A DNA stretch of 64,000 nucleotides. It comes from Orientallactaga sibirica (lineage: Eukaryota > Chordata > Mammalia > Rodentia > Dipodidae). The notes under the pieces are model-generated. The model was not told where the DNA came from, searched no databases, and saw only the letters and a list, made by a program, of their open reading frames with translations. This document shows, piece by piece, positions 10,819 through 25,024 of this stretch (its first letter is position 1; each line of letters opens with the position of its first letter). The translations under genes and the position numbers were made by a program. The DNA is taken from positions 1,426,001 to 1,490,000 of the forward strand of contig JAEOAD010000055.1 in assembly GCA_036365145.1 (NCBI GenBank). The letters are read 5' to 3'.

Positions 10819-13622
10819 GGTTTTTCGAGGTAGGGTCTCACTGTAGCCCAGGCTGACCTGGAATTCACTATCTAGTCCCAGGCTGTCTTCAAACTCACAG
10901 TGATCCTCTTATCTCTGCCTCCCAAGTGCTGGGATTAAAGGTGTGTCACTATGCTCAGCTCATTTACTCTTCTATTAGTGTATATTCACCGCACAAAACA
11001 TTGGGTTTCATTATGACAGTTGCATACACAAATATGATGTCCTTTGAACATACACACCTTGTAGCAGACAGCTTCAGGTTCTCTGAGATGAACTTCCAGA
11101 CCAGGCACAGTTATGGAGAAAGGGATATTTATTGAAGCTTACAGATCCAGGGGAAGTTCCATAATGGCAGAAGAAACTGACCTGCTTTCACAGGACCAGA
11201 CAGAGAGAAAAGCCAAAAGCCATGCAGTATAGCACAGCACACCTCAGGAACTCCAGCTAGGCACACTTTGCATATCTTTAGATTGAAATCTCAAACCCAC
11301 CACCACACCTTAAGATCCGTCCAGTGACACTGCCTACAGCCAGATGGCTGCAGATGCAAACTATAAACTAACAAAACACTGAATATATCGGGGCCATCTA
11401 TTCAAACTACCACACACCTCCTCCCCACTTGCTCTGGAGCTGTGACTTCATCCTTATTCTCCCCCCTCGGGAAGGCAGGCGAACAACAAGAATGTTACTG
11501 CAGGGAGAGGGAATCTTGAATCTTAGAATGAGCTATTTGGATTGTGGGTTGAAGGCAACAGGGGAATGGGTGAAGGGTTTTAGCAGGAATGTGATGTATT
11601 CCAAGTATTTTGGAGAGAGCTGTCAGTGGCACACAAAATAGATGGGATTGGAGAGGGTTCTACTTGTACAGGGAGGCATGGAAGAGTCAGGAGCAAGCCG
11701 GGCGTGGTGGCGCACACCTTTAATCCCAGCACTTGGGAGGCAGAGGTAGGAGGATTGCCATGAGTTCGAGGCCACCCTGAGATTACATAGTGAATTCCAG
11801 GTCAGCCTGGCTTGAGTAAGATCCTACCTCGAAAAACCAAAAAAAAAAAAAAAAAAAGGTGTTCTGTTAGGATTTTGAGCCTGTGGCTCCTGCAAGACCT
11901 TGGAGAGAAATACAAATGCAGGTGGTAGATACAAACATCTAGGGGGTCAGCACAGTGGTCTGGTTGGAGATGGTCTCAGCCGAGTGAAAGGTGAGCATAC
12001 AGACTGGAATAAGACTGGCGCCTGCCTTTAATCCCAGGAGGCAGAGGTAGGAGGATCACTGTGATTTCAAGGCCACCCTGAGACTACATAGTGAATTCCA
12101 GGTTAGCTTGGGCTAGAGTGAGACTCTACCTCGAAAAAAAAAACAAAACTCTTACTCCCTGGCTTCCCTCTTACGGGGTTTCTCTGACTGCATATCTGCA
12201 TGTGATCCTCAGCTGAAAGTTACAGCTCCTGCCGGGCGCTGTACACACACTCCTTCCGGGTTCAGTCCAGGCCCCTCCCTGCCTTCACAAAGAACAAAGG
12301 CTGCGCAGTGTCTGAGTGCAGCACACACAGACCCGAGACCAATTTCTCCCTCTCACGCTTCTTTGGCTTCTTCGCTTGGGAGGTTAGATTTTGCTTTACT
12401 GGACATCTGCCCCCTGAAAGATTACCCATCCATGGAGAACAGTCAAAACAGATGCCGTGTAAAATAAGTGCTAAGTAAAATAAACCTGGTCGTCAGTCAC
12501 TGACCGAAATCAAACCATAGAATCCACCATTGTTATACCACAATTCATTTAGATGGGATCCTACTGCAAAAGGAACTTTCTCGTAACTTTCAACATGCAG
12601 TGCAAATGATACTTTCATCCTGGGGGCACTTTGCTAGTGTTCACAGGAGGAAAAGAACTAAAGGCATGACAGTGCATGGATATTTTTCTGTTTTTAGTAT
12701 TCCAGCCAATTTGGAGTTGTATACATTTCAATAACATCTCATTAGAAAATAAGCAGCATGGGCTGGAGAGATGGCTTTGCAGTTAAGGCGTTTGCCTGCA
12801 AAGCCAAAGGATCCCAGTTCAATTCTCCAGGACCCACATAAGCCAGATGCACAAGGGGGCACATGCATCTGGAGTTTGTTTGCAGTGGCTGGAGGTGTGC
12901 CCATTTTCTCTCCCTCTCTCTCTCTCTCTCTCTCTGCCTCTTTCTCTCTCTCAAATAAATAAGTAAAATAGTAAAAAAGAAAGAAAGAAAGAAAAAAAAA
13001 AAGAAAGAAAGAAAGAAAGAAAAGAAAAAAAGAAGCAGCAGGTTCAATGTTTTCACAGCCTTTACCTGAGAGAAGGAGAAACTGTATTAGCTACTTTGGT
13101 CAGGGTGTCGCAGCATGCCTCGCTCTGTGGCACTGCATCGAGCCTGTGGTCTTCTTCCCTCCTTCCTGCACCTTGGTGAACATTTCCTTCATTAATCTCT
13201 CCACAGATTGTCTAGTCTCCACCATCTCTTCCCTCCTGGGATTGTAGCACGTTGGGTGCTGGTGCAGGTGTCCCAGGACTGAGGGGTGGGACTGACACAC
13301 ACAGTAGGGAAAGAACAAGCACCAAGGGGTTACTGTCTGGTTGCTGTGAGAAAATATCTGTCCAGAAGCAACTTATGGAAGGAAAGGGGCTAATTTTGGC
13401 TCATGGGTTCTTTTCTTTTCTTTTCTTTTCTTTTCTTTTCTTTTCTTTTCTTTTCTTTTCTTTTCCTTTTTTCCTTTTTTCCTTTTTTCCTTTCCTTCCC
13501 TCTTTCTTCCTTTCTCTCTCTCTTTCTTCTTTCTTTCTTTCCTCTTTCTTTCTTTCTTTCTTTCTCTCTCTTTCTTCTTTTTCTCTCTTTCTTTCTCCTT
13601 CCTTCCTTCCTTCCTTCCCTCC

Positions 13623-13710
<88 letters not shown>

Positions 13711-16700
13711 TGTTGTTTTGGCTCACAGTTTCAAGAGGACACTTTCCATCACAGGGAGGAAGTCAAGGCAAGTTGCCTTGTCACATTTAATCAGAGCCAG
13801 AAAGCAGAAAATGAACAGGAAGTAGGGCCTCAAAGTCCACCCATAGTGACTCACTTCCTCCATCAAGGCTCCACCTCCTAGTGCTTCCACAACCTTCCCA
13901 AACAGCACCACCAGCTGAGGGCCAAGTGTTCAAACACATGAGCCTGTGGGGGATATGTCACATTGCATATTCAAACCAAAATTGGAGACAGTGTCAGGCC
14001 TGCAGGGCTCGTACACCTGGTTGTATCTCCTCCTACCGAGAAGTCTGTCCGTCCTGGTCCTCTGAGAAGCAGACACCAAGATGGGTTTAGATGTGAAGGA
14101 TGATGGGAGGGAGTATAAATATGAGGGGAAGTTGGGCATGGTGGTGGCACACACCTTTAATCCCAGTACTTGGGAGGCAGAGGTAGGAGGATCACTGTGA
14201 GTTTGAGGACACCCTGAGATTACAGAGTGAATTCCAGGTCAGCCTAGGCTAGAGCGGAGACCTTACCTCGGAAAAATACAATGAGGGGAAGAAAGACTTC
14301 AGACCATAGTGTGAGCCCAATATCTGTGAAAGGAGAGAGAAGAGGAAGGGTTGGATGGTGAGAGCTGAGCGTGGCCTGTGGTGGAGGGAATCTTCAAGCC
14401 AAGGTTGCCAGTTAGCAGAGGGTTTGGCTTGACTATGAAGTGTCCTCCAAAGCCTTGATTTCCAGCTGGTTGTGACATTGAGAGGTGAGTGGATCATGAA
14501 GATAGTAAGGTATCAGCAGATGAATTCCAGGGTAGCTGAATGGGCTCTTAGGAGGTGGGGCCTAGTTGGAGGAAGTTGGTCACTAAAGGCTGGCTTTTGA
14601 GGTATGCCTGGGCCTGTCCTGTCCTGTCCTGTCCTCTCCTCTCCTCTCTTCTCCTCTCCTCTCTTCTGTCTCTCTTCTTTCCCTCTCCTCCTTTTCTCCC
14701 CTCTTTTTCCCTCTCCCCTCTTCTCCCCTTGCCTCTTCCCCACAGCCATGAGATGACCAGCTCATGCTCCTAGCCATGAAGTTCTGTCCCAGCACAACCT
14801 AAAGACAACAAAGCCAGCCAACCACAAACTGAAATCTTTAAAATGTGAGCCAAAAAGAAATATTTCCCCCATTTAAGTTGTTTCTGTCGGGTATTTTGTC
14901 ACAGTGACAAAAATCTAACCCTGAGATGTTCCATCTCACAGGGGGACCATCACTAAATCCCTACCATACTTAAGGCCAGGGCTGCAGCTGCCCGGCTAAG
15001 GACCCAGGTTCGATTCCCCAGGACCCACATAAGTCAGATGCACGAGGGAGCGCATGCATCTGGAGTTCTTTCGCAGCAGCTGGAGGCCCTGGCATGTCCA
15101 TTCTCTTTCTCTCATAAATAAATAAATAAAAATAAAATATTAAAAAAGGAGGGAATCAGAGAACACCCTGCTGAGTTCCAGAACACAGTATGGCAGCTTT
15201 TATAATCATAGCTGTAACCATTTGCCACCAGTGCTGCTCCGCTTGCCCCTGGCAGGCATGACACTAGGGCATGGGGGCAGGATCCAGTGTTGTAGAAAAA
15301 CCCAGTGACATCTTGGCCAGTGCTCAGCAGCTCCAGCCAAGTCCCATCACGTTCTGACTTCCAAATGGCTTAGTTCCCACCTCATGACCAGAATTCAAAG
15401 CCAGGCTGCAGGAAGGCTTGAGAAATGTTCCTTTTAGCTCTAGAGACGCCACAGCAGAGAAGACTCATAGGAGGAGGCACGAGTAGCTGGCAAGAACCAG
15501 TATATCCACTAAAGGGAACCTGATGCTTGATAACAATCATAAGGGCTGGGAGAGATGGCTTAGCAGTTAAGGCGCATGCCTGCGAAGCCTAAGGACCCCG
15601 GTTCGATTCTCCAGGTCGCACATAAGCCAGATGCCACATGGTGGCTGGAGTTTGTTTGCAGCGGCTGGAGGCCCTGGTGCACCCATTCTTACTCTCTCCC
15701 TCTCCCTCTCTCTCTGTCTCTAATAAATAAAATAAAATCTTTTTTTAAAAGTTAAAAAAGAAACAATAATCATAAGAAATTTAAATAATCCTTTGAAAAA
15801 ATATTTTATATATTTGTTTATTGAGAGAGAGAGAAAGAGGCAGATACAGCCTGGGGGGAGGTATAGCCTCAGAACAAATGCCCAGGGGCAGCCGCCAAAG
15901 CATTCAGCCAGCTAGAGTCCCTATACCAGATTCTCCCAAAAGACCCAAGCAGTGCAGCCTGGTGGCCAGCACTTCCTGTGACATCACCCCCGGCTCATAG
16001 CAAGGCTGGACGGAGAGCGGCACGAGTCTTGAGCGGAGCTCTGATATCCTCAGAAGCAGGTGAGCTGCAAGGTGTTGCATTACCCCTCCTGTAGGTATCG
16101 AAAACTTGCCCTGAAGACCCACCCACTGAAGACAAGTGAGCCGACTGCAGAGGAGACATTCAGGCAGATAGCAGAAGCCTATGACGTGCTGAGTGACCGT
16201 AAGTGACAGTGGGGTAGAGCACAAAGAGTCGCCTGAAGAGTGGATGTCATCCACCTCACCATTAAGATCGTTCCTTAGGGCTTAGCGGTTAAGGCATTTG
16301 CCTATGAAGCCAAAGGATCCAGGTTCGATTTCCCAGTATCCACATAAGCCAGATGCACAAGGGAGCACATGTGTCTGGAGTTTGTTTGCAGTGGCTGGAA
16401 GCCCTGGTGCACCCATTATCTCTCTGTCTCTCTTCTTTCTCTCTGCTTGCAAATAAATAAAATTTTTAAAATGCCTTTTTTAAAAAAATAAAAAATAAGT
16501 GTTCAGGCTGTTGAGTTTTCTGCAGGGAAAAGTCCTCCCTGCCTGGAATCTGTACACCCTAAGAGGGAACGCAGAGTGAAAGTGATCCTTTTTGGTAGCT
16601 AAGGTGGGCTGGCTGAGCACTCTCCCAGCTAGGGCGGGACAGGAGCAGATACATTCCCCACGTCTCCCAGGCCCTGCAGGGACGTGCTTTCCTGAGGTGG

Positions 16701-19351
16701 AGGCTGGCTGCCCAGGGGCAAAAGGCCAATGCTGAGCTGGCATGTTTGTTCATCCTTCCCTGACTGTCCACAGGGACAGCAGGAGTGTAGGGGACAGAGA
16801 AAGGCTAGGAGCCATGAAGAAATCTCCCTCCTTTGGAAATCCGATGGTTGGGGCAAGAATGATTACCCATCTTCTGCAGGACCAACCTGGGCACTGTGAC
16901 GGTGGATACGGTGCAGAATGCCTAGAACACTGGTTTCTCCAGGACCGAATTTTCAGGAATCTAGGATTTCAAAACTATGCAATCTACAAGTTCAGAATTC
17001 TTAGATTCTCAGCTTTCAAGGTTCTAGGATTCTAGTTGCCCCCAGATTAAGAGAGCAGATGTGACGGCTGAGTTAAACCAAACCTAGGTGTGTAGCCTGA
17101 CCCACAGCCACCCAATTCAGTTCTTCCTGCTGCCCCCCCCACACAGATTGTTCTCATCTTCCCTCGGGGCTGGAGGGTCATCTTTTGGGATGAAAGGATC
17201 TAAAGTTTATACGGGATGAAATGGATCCTCTGACTTCCAGGATCTTGTGCTAGAGACTGGCAGGTGCAGGTGCTGGGAAATAAGACTGTTCTTGCCCCAC
17301 CCCTTCCCCAGCTCTCCCACACCCCCAACCCCTCCCTTAAGGCTGGACCCCTCCTCAAGGTCACATGTGTCCACAGCCGTGAAGAGAAGCATCTATGACA
17401 AGTTTGGAGAGGAGGGCCTGAAGGGTGGGATTCCTCTGGAGTTTGGATCCCAGACCCCATGGACTACGGGCTACGTCTTCCATGGCAATCCTGATAAGGT
17501 GTTCCATGAATTCTTCGGGGGAGACAACCCTTTCAGTGGTAAGAAAGACCACTCAGCACATAAATTATTATTATTATTAATTATTATTATTATTTTGGTT
17601 TTTTGAGGTAGGGTCTCACTCAAGTTCAAGCTGGCCTGGAATTCACTATGTAGTCTCAGGGTGGCATCGAACACGTGCCGATCCTCCTAACTCTGCCTCC
17701 CAAGTTCTAGGATTAAAGGTGTGTGCCACCACACCCAGCTCAGGACCCAAGTTCAATTCCCTAGTACCCACATAAGTCAAATGCACAAGGGAGCGCATGC
17801 ATCTGGAGTTCTTTCACAGTGGCTGGAGGCCCTGGCATGTCCATTCTCTTTCTCTCATAAATAAATAAATAAAAATAAAATATTAAAAAAGGAGGGAATC
17901 AGAGAACACCCTGCTGAGTTCCAGAACACAGTATGGCAGCTTTTATAATCATAGCTGTAACCATTTGCCACCAGTGCTGCTCTGCTTGCCCCTGGCAGGC
18001 ATGACACTAGGGCATGGGGGCAGGATCCAGAGTTGTAGAAAAACCCAGTGACATCTTGGCCAGTGCTCAGCAGCTCCAGCCAAGTCCCATCACGTTCTGA
18101 CTTCCAAATGGCTTAGTTCTCACCTCATGACCAGAATTCAAAGCCAGGCTGCAGGAAGGCTTGAGAAATGTTCCTTTCAGCTCTAGAGACTCCACAGCAG
18201 AGAAGACTCATAGGAGGAGGCACGAGTAGCTGGCAAGAACCAGTATATCCACTAATGGGGACCTGATGCTTGATAATAATCATAAGAAATTTAAATAATC
18301 CTTTGAAAATATATTTTATATATTTATTTATTGAGCACGCATACGAGAGAGAAAGAAGCAGATACATAGAGAGAGAGAGAGGAAATGAGTGTGCCAGGGC
18401 CTCTAGCCATTGCAAACAAACTCCAGACACATGCACCACCTTATATGGGTACTGGGGAATTGAACCTATGTCCTTAGGCTTTGCAGGCAAGTGCCTTAAC
18501 TGCTAAGCCATCTCTATGGCCTCAATCTTTTTTTTTTCCAGGTAGGGTCTCACTCTAGCCAAGGCTGACCTGGGATTCACTATGTAGTCTCAGGGTGGCC
18601 TTGAATTCAGCAATCCTCCTACCTCTGCTTCCTGAGTGCTGGGATTAAAAGTGTGCACCACTATGCTGGGAAACAATAGCTTTTAAAAAATAAATTATTT
18701 ATTTATTTATTTGAGAGAGGGAGAGAAGGGTGGAGAGAATGGGCAGGACAGGGCCTCCAGCCACTGTAAATGAACTCCAGGCACATATGCCACTTGTGCA
18801 TCTGGCTTACATGAGTACTGGGAAATTGAACTTGGGTCCTTAGGTTTTGCAGGCAAGCACTTTAACCACTAACCCATCTGTCAAGACCAAATAGAAGTAT
18901 TTTTTTTAATTAAAAAAGCCAGGTGTTGTGGTGCACGCCTTTAATCCCAGCACTTGGGAGGCAGAGGTAGGAGAATCGCCATGAGTTCGAGGCCACCCTG
19001 AGACTACATAGTGAATTCCAGGTCAGCCTGGGCTACAGTGAAACCCTATCTTGAAGAAAAATAAAGTTTTGGGCTGGTGAGATGCCTTAGTGGTTAAGGT
19101 ACTTGCATGCAAAGCCAAAGGACCCAGGTTTGATTCCCCAGGACCCATGTAAGCCAGATGCACAAGGTGGCGCATACGTCTGGAGTTCATTTGCAGTGGC
19201 TGGAAGCACCCATTCCTATTTTCTCTCTTTTTCAAATAAATAAAATAAATCTTTAAAACAAAAAGAAAAATAGTTTCTAAGTTTGAGAGGTGACGTGAGA
19301 TGCATTGTTTGGGCAGGTACTGAGAAGGCATGAGGGAGCATGGTATGGGAC

Positions 19352-19384
<33 letters not shown>

Positions 19385-22300
19385 TTTTTATAATCTCTTA
19401 CCCTTCTTTCTCCCATAGAATTTTTTGATGCAGAAGGAAATGATGTGGATTTAAATTTTGGGGGGCTCCGGGGCCGAGGGGTCCTGAAGCAGGATCCCCC
19501 AGTTGAACGGGATCTCTATCTTTCCCTAGAGGATTTATTCTTTGGCTGCACCAAAAAAATTAAGATTTCCCGGAGGGTGAGTACTTGTCTAGTTCTTCTT
19601 GGGAGCCACAGTTTATCCCCACCACCTCCGTCCCTGCCATCTCCTCTCTCATCCTACCTAGAGACCCAGAAATGGTGTCTGATGGCATCTTAGATGGAGA
19701 GACTCACAAGTTTACATTTTAGAATTTGGAATGGGAATTTGCCCTTTTTCTTCTTAGTGTAGTGGAAGTCCCCTCTGCTGCCTCCCAACTGGGGAAGGAT
19801 CCCTCCTGTCTCTCAGACCAGCCCCGCCCTTGTAGGATGCAGAGGAGTCAGGAGTCTGTGTCCCAGGGGAGGAGGTCCCTGTTAATTCTGCTATTGGGGC
19901 ATTACCAGTCTAAAACCCTAAACTTTATTTATTTTCTAATTTTTTAAATTTATTTTTATTTATTTTTGGAGAGAGAGACAGAGAGAGATAGACAGAGAGG
20001 GAGAGGGAGACAGAGATGGGCGCACCAGCAGTCTCTCAGCTGCTGTGAACAAAATCCAGATGCGTGCGCCCCCTTGCATCTGGCTAAACATGGGACCTGG
20101 AGATTGGAACCGCTGGACATTGGGACCAGCGTTCTTAGGCTTAGCAGGCAGGCGCCTTAGCCTCTGAGCCATCTCTCCAGCCCAACTTTATTTTTTTATT
20201 GTTTTGAGGTAGGGTTTCACTCTAGCTCAGGCTGACCTGCAATTCACTATTAGTTTCAGGGTGGCCTTGAACTCACGGAGATCCTCCTACTTCTGCCTAC
20301 CAAGTGCTGGGATTAAAGGCACACCAGCAATCCTAGTTTTTTTGTTTTTGTTTTTGTTTTTGTTTTTGTTTTTGTTTTTTGGGTTTTTCGAGGTAGGGTC
20401 TCACTCTGGTCCAGGCTGACCTGGAATTCACTATGTAGTCTCAGGTTGGCCTCGAACTCTCAGCGATCCTCCTACCTCTGCCTCCTGAGTGCTGGGATTA
20501 AAGGCGTGCGCCACCACGCCCGGCTCTTTTTTTTACTTTTTTGAGAGAGAGAGAGAGAGAGAATGGGCATGCCAGTGGCCTCTCAGCCACTGTGAACGCA
20601 CTCCAGACACATACGCTCCCTTGTGGTCAAGTACAGCATTGCGCCTTTGTGTCATTTTGTGTCTGGCTAAATGTGGGACCTGGAGATTGAATGGGTGTTC
20701 TTAGGCTTCGCAGGCAGGCATCTTAACCGCTAAGCCATCTCTCCAGCCAATCCTAGGTTTTAATTAAGGCTGTGTGCCTCTGAGCAGGGTGGCCTGGGGC
20801 AGTCTCCAAGGTGACAGGTTGAAGAAGACGCATGAGTCACAGAGTTTAGCCCTTAGCTTGACCCTGTTCTGTGGCCCAGCCCTCTGCTTGGCCTCCTCAT
20901 CTTGGCCCATAGGGGAGATGGTCCTTGTGGCTGTGCTTTCCAAAGATGGCTCGTGTGATTTGGAATTGGCTGAGCCAATCTGGAATTGGATGGGGGAATG
21001 TGTTGAGTGAAACTCAGATAAGCCGAGAAATCTGGGAAATTCTTGTGACCTGTCCCTGTCTTTCTTATCAGCTGACAGCTTCATAGAAACTTGAGTTTGA
21101 AGTCTCTAGTGGTCTTGGAGTGGACAGTGAGGGACAGAAGAGCTCCAAGACTTGAGACTTGGGGATTCAGAGAACTGTCCTAGGTTTAGGGCCAGGTATG
21201 GTGGTTTGACTCAGGTGTTCCCCTATAAACTTAGGTGTTCTGAATGCTAGGTTCCCAGCTGATGGAGATTTGGGAATTAATGCTTCCTGGAGTCAGTGTA
21301 TTGTTGGGGGCAGGCTTATGGGTGTTATAGCCAGTTTCCCCATGCCAGTATTTGGCACACTCCCCTGTTCCTGATGTTGGCAAGGAGTTGATGTCCACCC
21401 TCTGTTCATGCCATCATTTTCCCCTGCCATCATGGGACTTAGAGGGAGAAAGTAAATACATTTTCACTGTGTATCTGTTAGTGGCCAGAGCTTGTGTTGG
21501 TGTCATAGGCCTCAGCTCCCACCTGAGGACATGCCCTGCCATTAAGAATCATAAGCTCTTAGTTCCAGTGGCAACAAGATGGGAATGGCTTGGGGCAGTT
21601 CATCTCTGTGACAGAAGTGAACCCAGGCTTAAATCCCACAGCTTCTTTTATATGAGCAAAGGTGGAAGGGGGTTCATGGAGACCTGAGCAAACCACCCTC
21701 CACCCTCTCGCTACAGGTACTGAATGATGACAGGTACTCTTCCACCATCAAGGACAAGATCCTGACAATCGATGTGAAGCCTGGTTGGAGGCAGGGCACG
21801 CGTATCACCTTTGAGAAGGAAGGGGACCAGGTAAGAGAGGGAAAAGTTGGCTAGGGTCAGGAACCAGGCTCAGGCAATGGGAAGACTGAGAGAGAAGGAA
21901 ATAATGATTTTATGAGCCCTGGTTTAACAAGGCCAGATGATTTCTAGTGTCCCTTCCCAGGGACAGAACCTCACATCTCTGAGTAGGCAACTCTGGAATT
22001 TCTCTCTCTCTTTTAACACTTTTATTTTTATAGGAGAGAAAGAAAATGGGTATGCCAGGGCCTCTTGACACTGCAAATAAATGTGTCTGGTTAACCACTG
22101 AGCCATCTCTCCAGCACCAACAATAACTTTAAATTCTTCACAACTGGGGCTGGAGAAATGGCTTAGTGGTTAAGGCATTTGCCTGCGAAGCCAAAGGATT
22201 CTGGTTCGATTCTCCAGGACCCATGTAAAGCCAGATGCACAAGGGGCACATGCATCTGGAGTTCATTTGCAATGGCTAGAAGCCCTGGCATGCCCATTCT

Positions 22301-24222
22301 CTCTCTGTCTGCCTCTCTTCTCTCTCTCTCTCTCTCTCTCTGCTTGCAAATAAATAAAATAAAAATGAGCCAGGTGTGGTAGCACACGCCTTAAAAAAAA
22401 ATTCTTCACAACTGTGTGTGGCATCCCCCACAAAAGACCAGCACCTAGACTGCTGGAAGCCTGTCCATACACTGCTGTCCTTCTGTCGTTGTGATTGAGT
22501 TGTATACACATCTGACTTCCTCTAACCCTATTCAAAAGGAACTTTTCTTGTGATGATGTATCATTTGGAGCAAAACAGAAAACATACTTGTCCTCAGCCT
22601 TGGTGAAAATGATCTTGTCCTGAGGGTTCATTACTTTCAGGGAACATATTGGAAGGAGCTCTGGATACATGAAAACTTTGCTTGTGGCCAGGATCCAAGT
22701 CTTGCTTTGGCAAGAATTCACTGGCAGTCTTCTTGACTGTTTTACATGGACTCCAGTCAATGCTGACATGTGTGTTGAAGTCTTCAATGAGCTGCATAGC
22801 TTCCATCCAATTACAGGATTGGAATAAGGTCTGAAAGTTGGGGTTGAACTGCTGGTGAAGGGCTAAGGAGTTTTCAGCAAAGGTTCCCAGCTCTTTAAGA
22901 AACATCCTGGTGGTACTGGCCTCCCAACTGAGGTTGGGGTTGGAGGACGTGAGAAGGCAGAATTGTGTCAAGAGCTGAACATGCTGGGGCGTCTGCTCCT
23001 CTGCGCTGGGTCCACAGCGAGGGTCTGACTGGCTTTTTCCTTCTGAGGCTGGAGCTTCTCTGCGTCGGGTTGCTGCCTGGCTGACAACTTCTTCAGTTTC
23101 AGCTGTTCAAATAGCTCCTTCTCTGTGTGATGCCATTCATTTAGTAAGTTGGCTAATGGTTCCTCAAACCTTAGGGCTTGAGGGGTGTTAAAATTAGGCT
23201 GAGACTCAGCCACACTCTCCTCTTCCCTGGGTTGTTGTCTTCCATATTGGAGAATGTCATCTCATCTGGGAAAGTTTCAAATAGTTCTTCCATCAGTCCA
23301 TTCACTTCCTTTTTTGTGATTCTCTCTCTCTCTTTTTGGTTTTTTGAGGTAGGGTCTCACTCTGGCCTAGGCTCAGGCTGACCTGGAATTTACTGTGTAG
23401 TCTCAGGGTGGCTTCAAATTCACAGAGATCCTCCTACCTCTGCCTCCCAAGTGCTGGGACTAAAGGTGGTGCACCATCGTGTGCTGGGTTTTTTAAAGGT
23501 GTGCGTCACCACGCAAGGTTTTTTTTTTTTCTTTGTGGTTTTTCGAGGTAGGGTCTCCCTCTAGCTCAGGCTGACCTGGAATTCACTGTGTAGTCTCAGG
23601 GCGGCCTTGAACTCATGGTGATCCTCCTACCTCTGCCTCCCAAGTGCTGGGACTAAAGGTGTGTGTCACCACACCATACTACTCTCTTTTTACAGAGTGG
23701 GAAGCTGAGGCCCAAAGATGGAAGAGATTTGTTCAGATCAAGATCACAAGAGCTGAAGAGAGGACCGGGCCTCACCTTCAGTGTCCTTCCCAATTTTCTT
23801 CAGGGCTTCTCTGAATAAAGCCCAAGCATAAGAGGCGCTCAGAACCATTTTGTTAGTAATCAAATACTTATCTGTGAAAAAATAAAACTACCCTCCTAAG
23901 GAGGCGGAGTCCTCAAGTGCTGAGAAGAGAAGCAAAGGGATGGAGTGTTCAGAGGCAAGAGATGAGTTCCTTTGCCCGTACCAGCCACCCACTTTCTTGC
24001 CTGTGAAAACCCACTTCTAAAAACAGGGCTGGAGAGATGGCTTAACAGTTAAGGCACTGGCCTGCAAAGCCAAAGGACCCAGCTTTGTTTCCTCAGGACC
24101 CACGTAATGCACAAGATGCACAAGGGGGTGCATGTGTCTGGCGTTGATTTGCAGTGGCTGGAGGCCTTAATGGGCCCATTCTCTTTCTATCTACCTCTTT
24201 CTCTCTCTCATTCTCTCCATCC

Positions 24223-24273
<51 letters not shown>

Positions 24274-24981
24274 AAGAGCCAGGCATGGTGGTGCATGTCT
24301 TTAATCCCAGCACTCAGGAGGCAGAGGTAGGAGGATCACCATGAATTTGAGGGCACCCTGAGACTACATAGTGAATTCCAGGTCAGCCTGGGTTAGAATG
24401 AAACCCTACCTTGAAAAACAAAACAAAACAAAAAACCCAAATAAATAAGTAAACAAAAACAAAAAACCACCTCCTCAGTCTAGGTGCAGTGAATGACACG
24501 CAGCCCCAACTAGTTAGGAAGCATGAGGCAGGAGGATCACTTGAACCCGGAAGTTCAAGGCCAACCTGGGCTGCAAAGTGAGACCTTATTAGCACAAGTA
24601 CCTAGCTCCAAATTCCCTGCTGTGGGCAGCCCTCCTTCCCTTCCCCACATGGCCCCTGGGAGCCCCAGTCTCTGGACTTCCCTCTTGCCAGTCTTGACTT
24701 TGCTAAGGAATAACTGAAAGTCTGAGAGATGGGGCTATCTGATTACGCTGCCCCCAGTGGCCAGAAGAGATCTGGGAAGGTTTGGTAACTCACTGAAGGA
24801 GAAGTAGCACTCCTGAGGATTTTTTCTGGGGGTGGGGGGAGGGAGGTGTTTCGAGGTAGGGTCTCACTCTAGTCCTTGCTGACCTGGCACTCACTCCGTA
24901 GTTCCAGGCTGGCCTTGAACTCATAGCGATCCTCTTAACCTCTGTCTTGTGGTGTCCCAGCAATTTTAAAAAATATATTTT

Positions 24982-25024
<43 letters not shown>

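Noticed and set aside
13252..13881. 209-codon plus frame and 117-codon Lys/Glu minus frame
   Set aside because: Both are translations of the CTTT microsatellite inside a MaLR LTR.
16480..16860. Several 70-87 codon minus frames in DNAJB13 intron 2
   Set aside because: Overlapping frames in GC-rich intronic sequence with no shared domain and no splice context.
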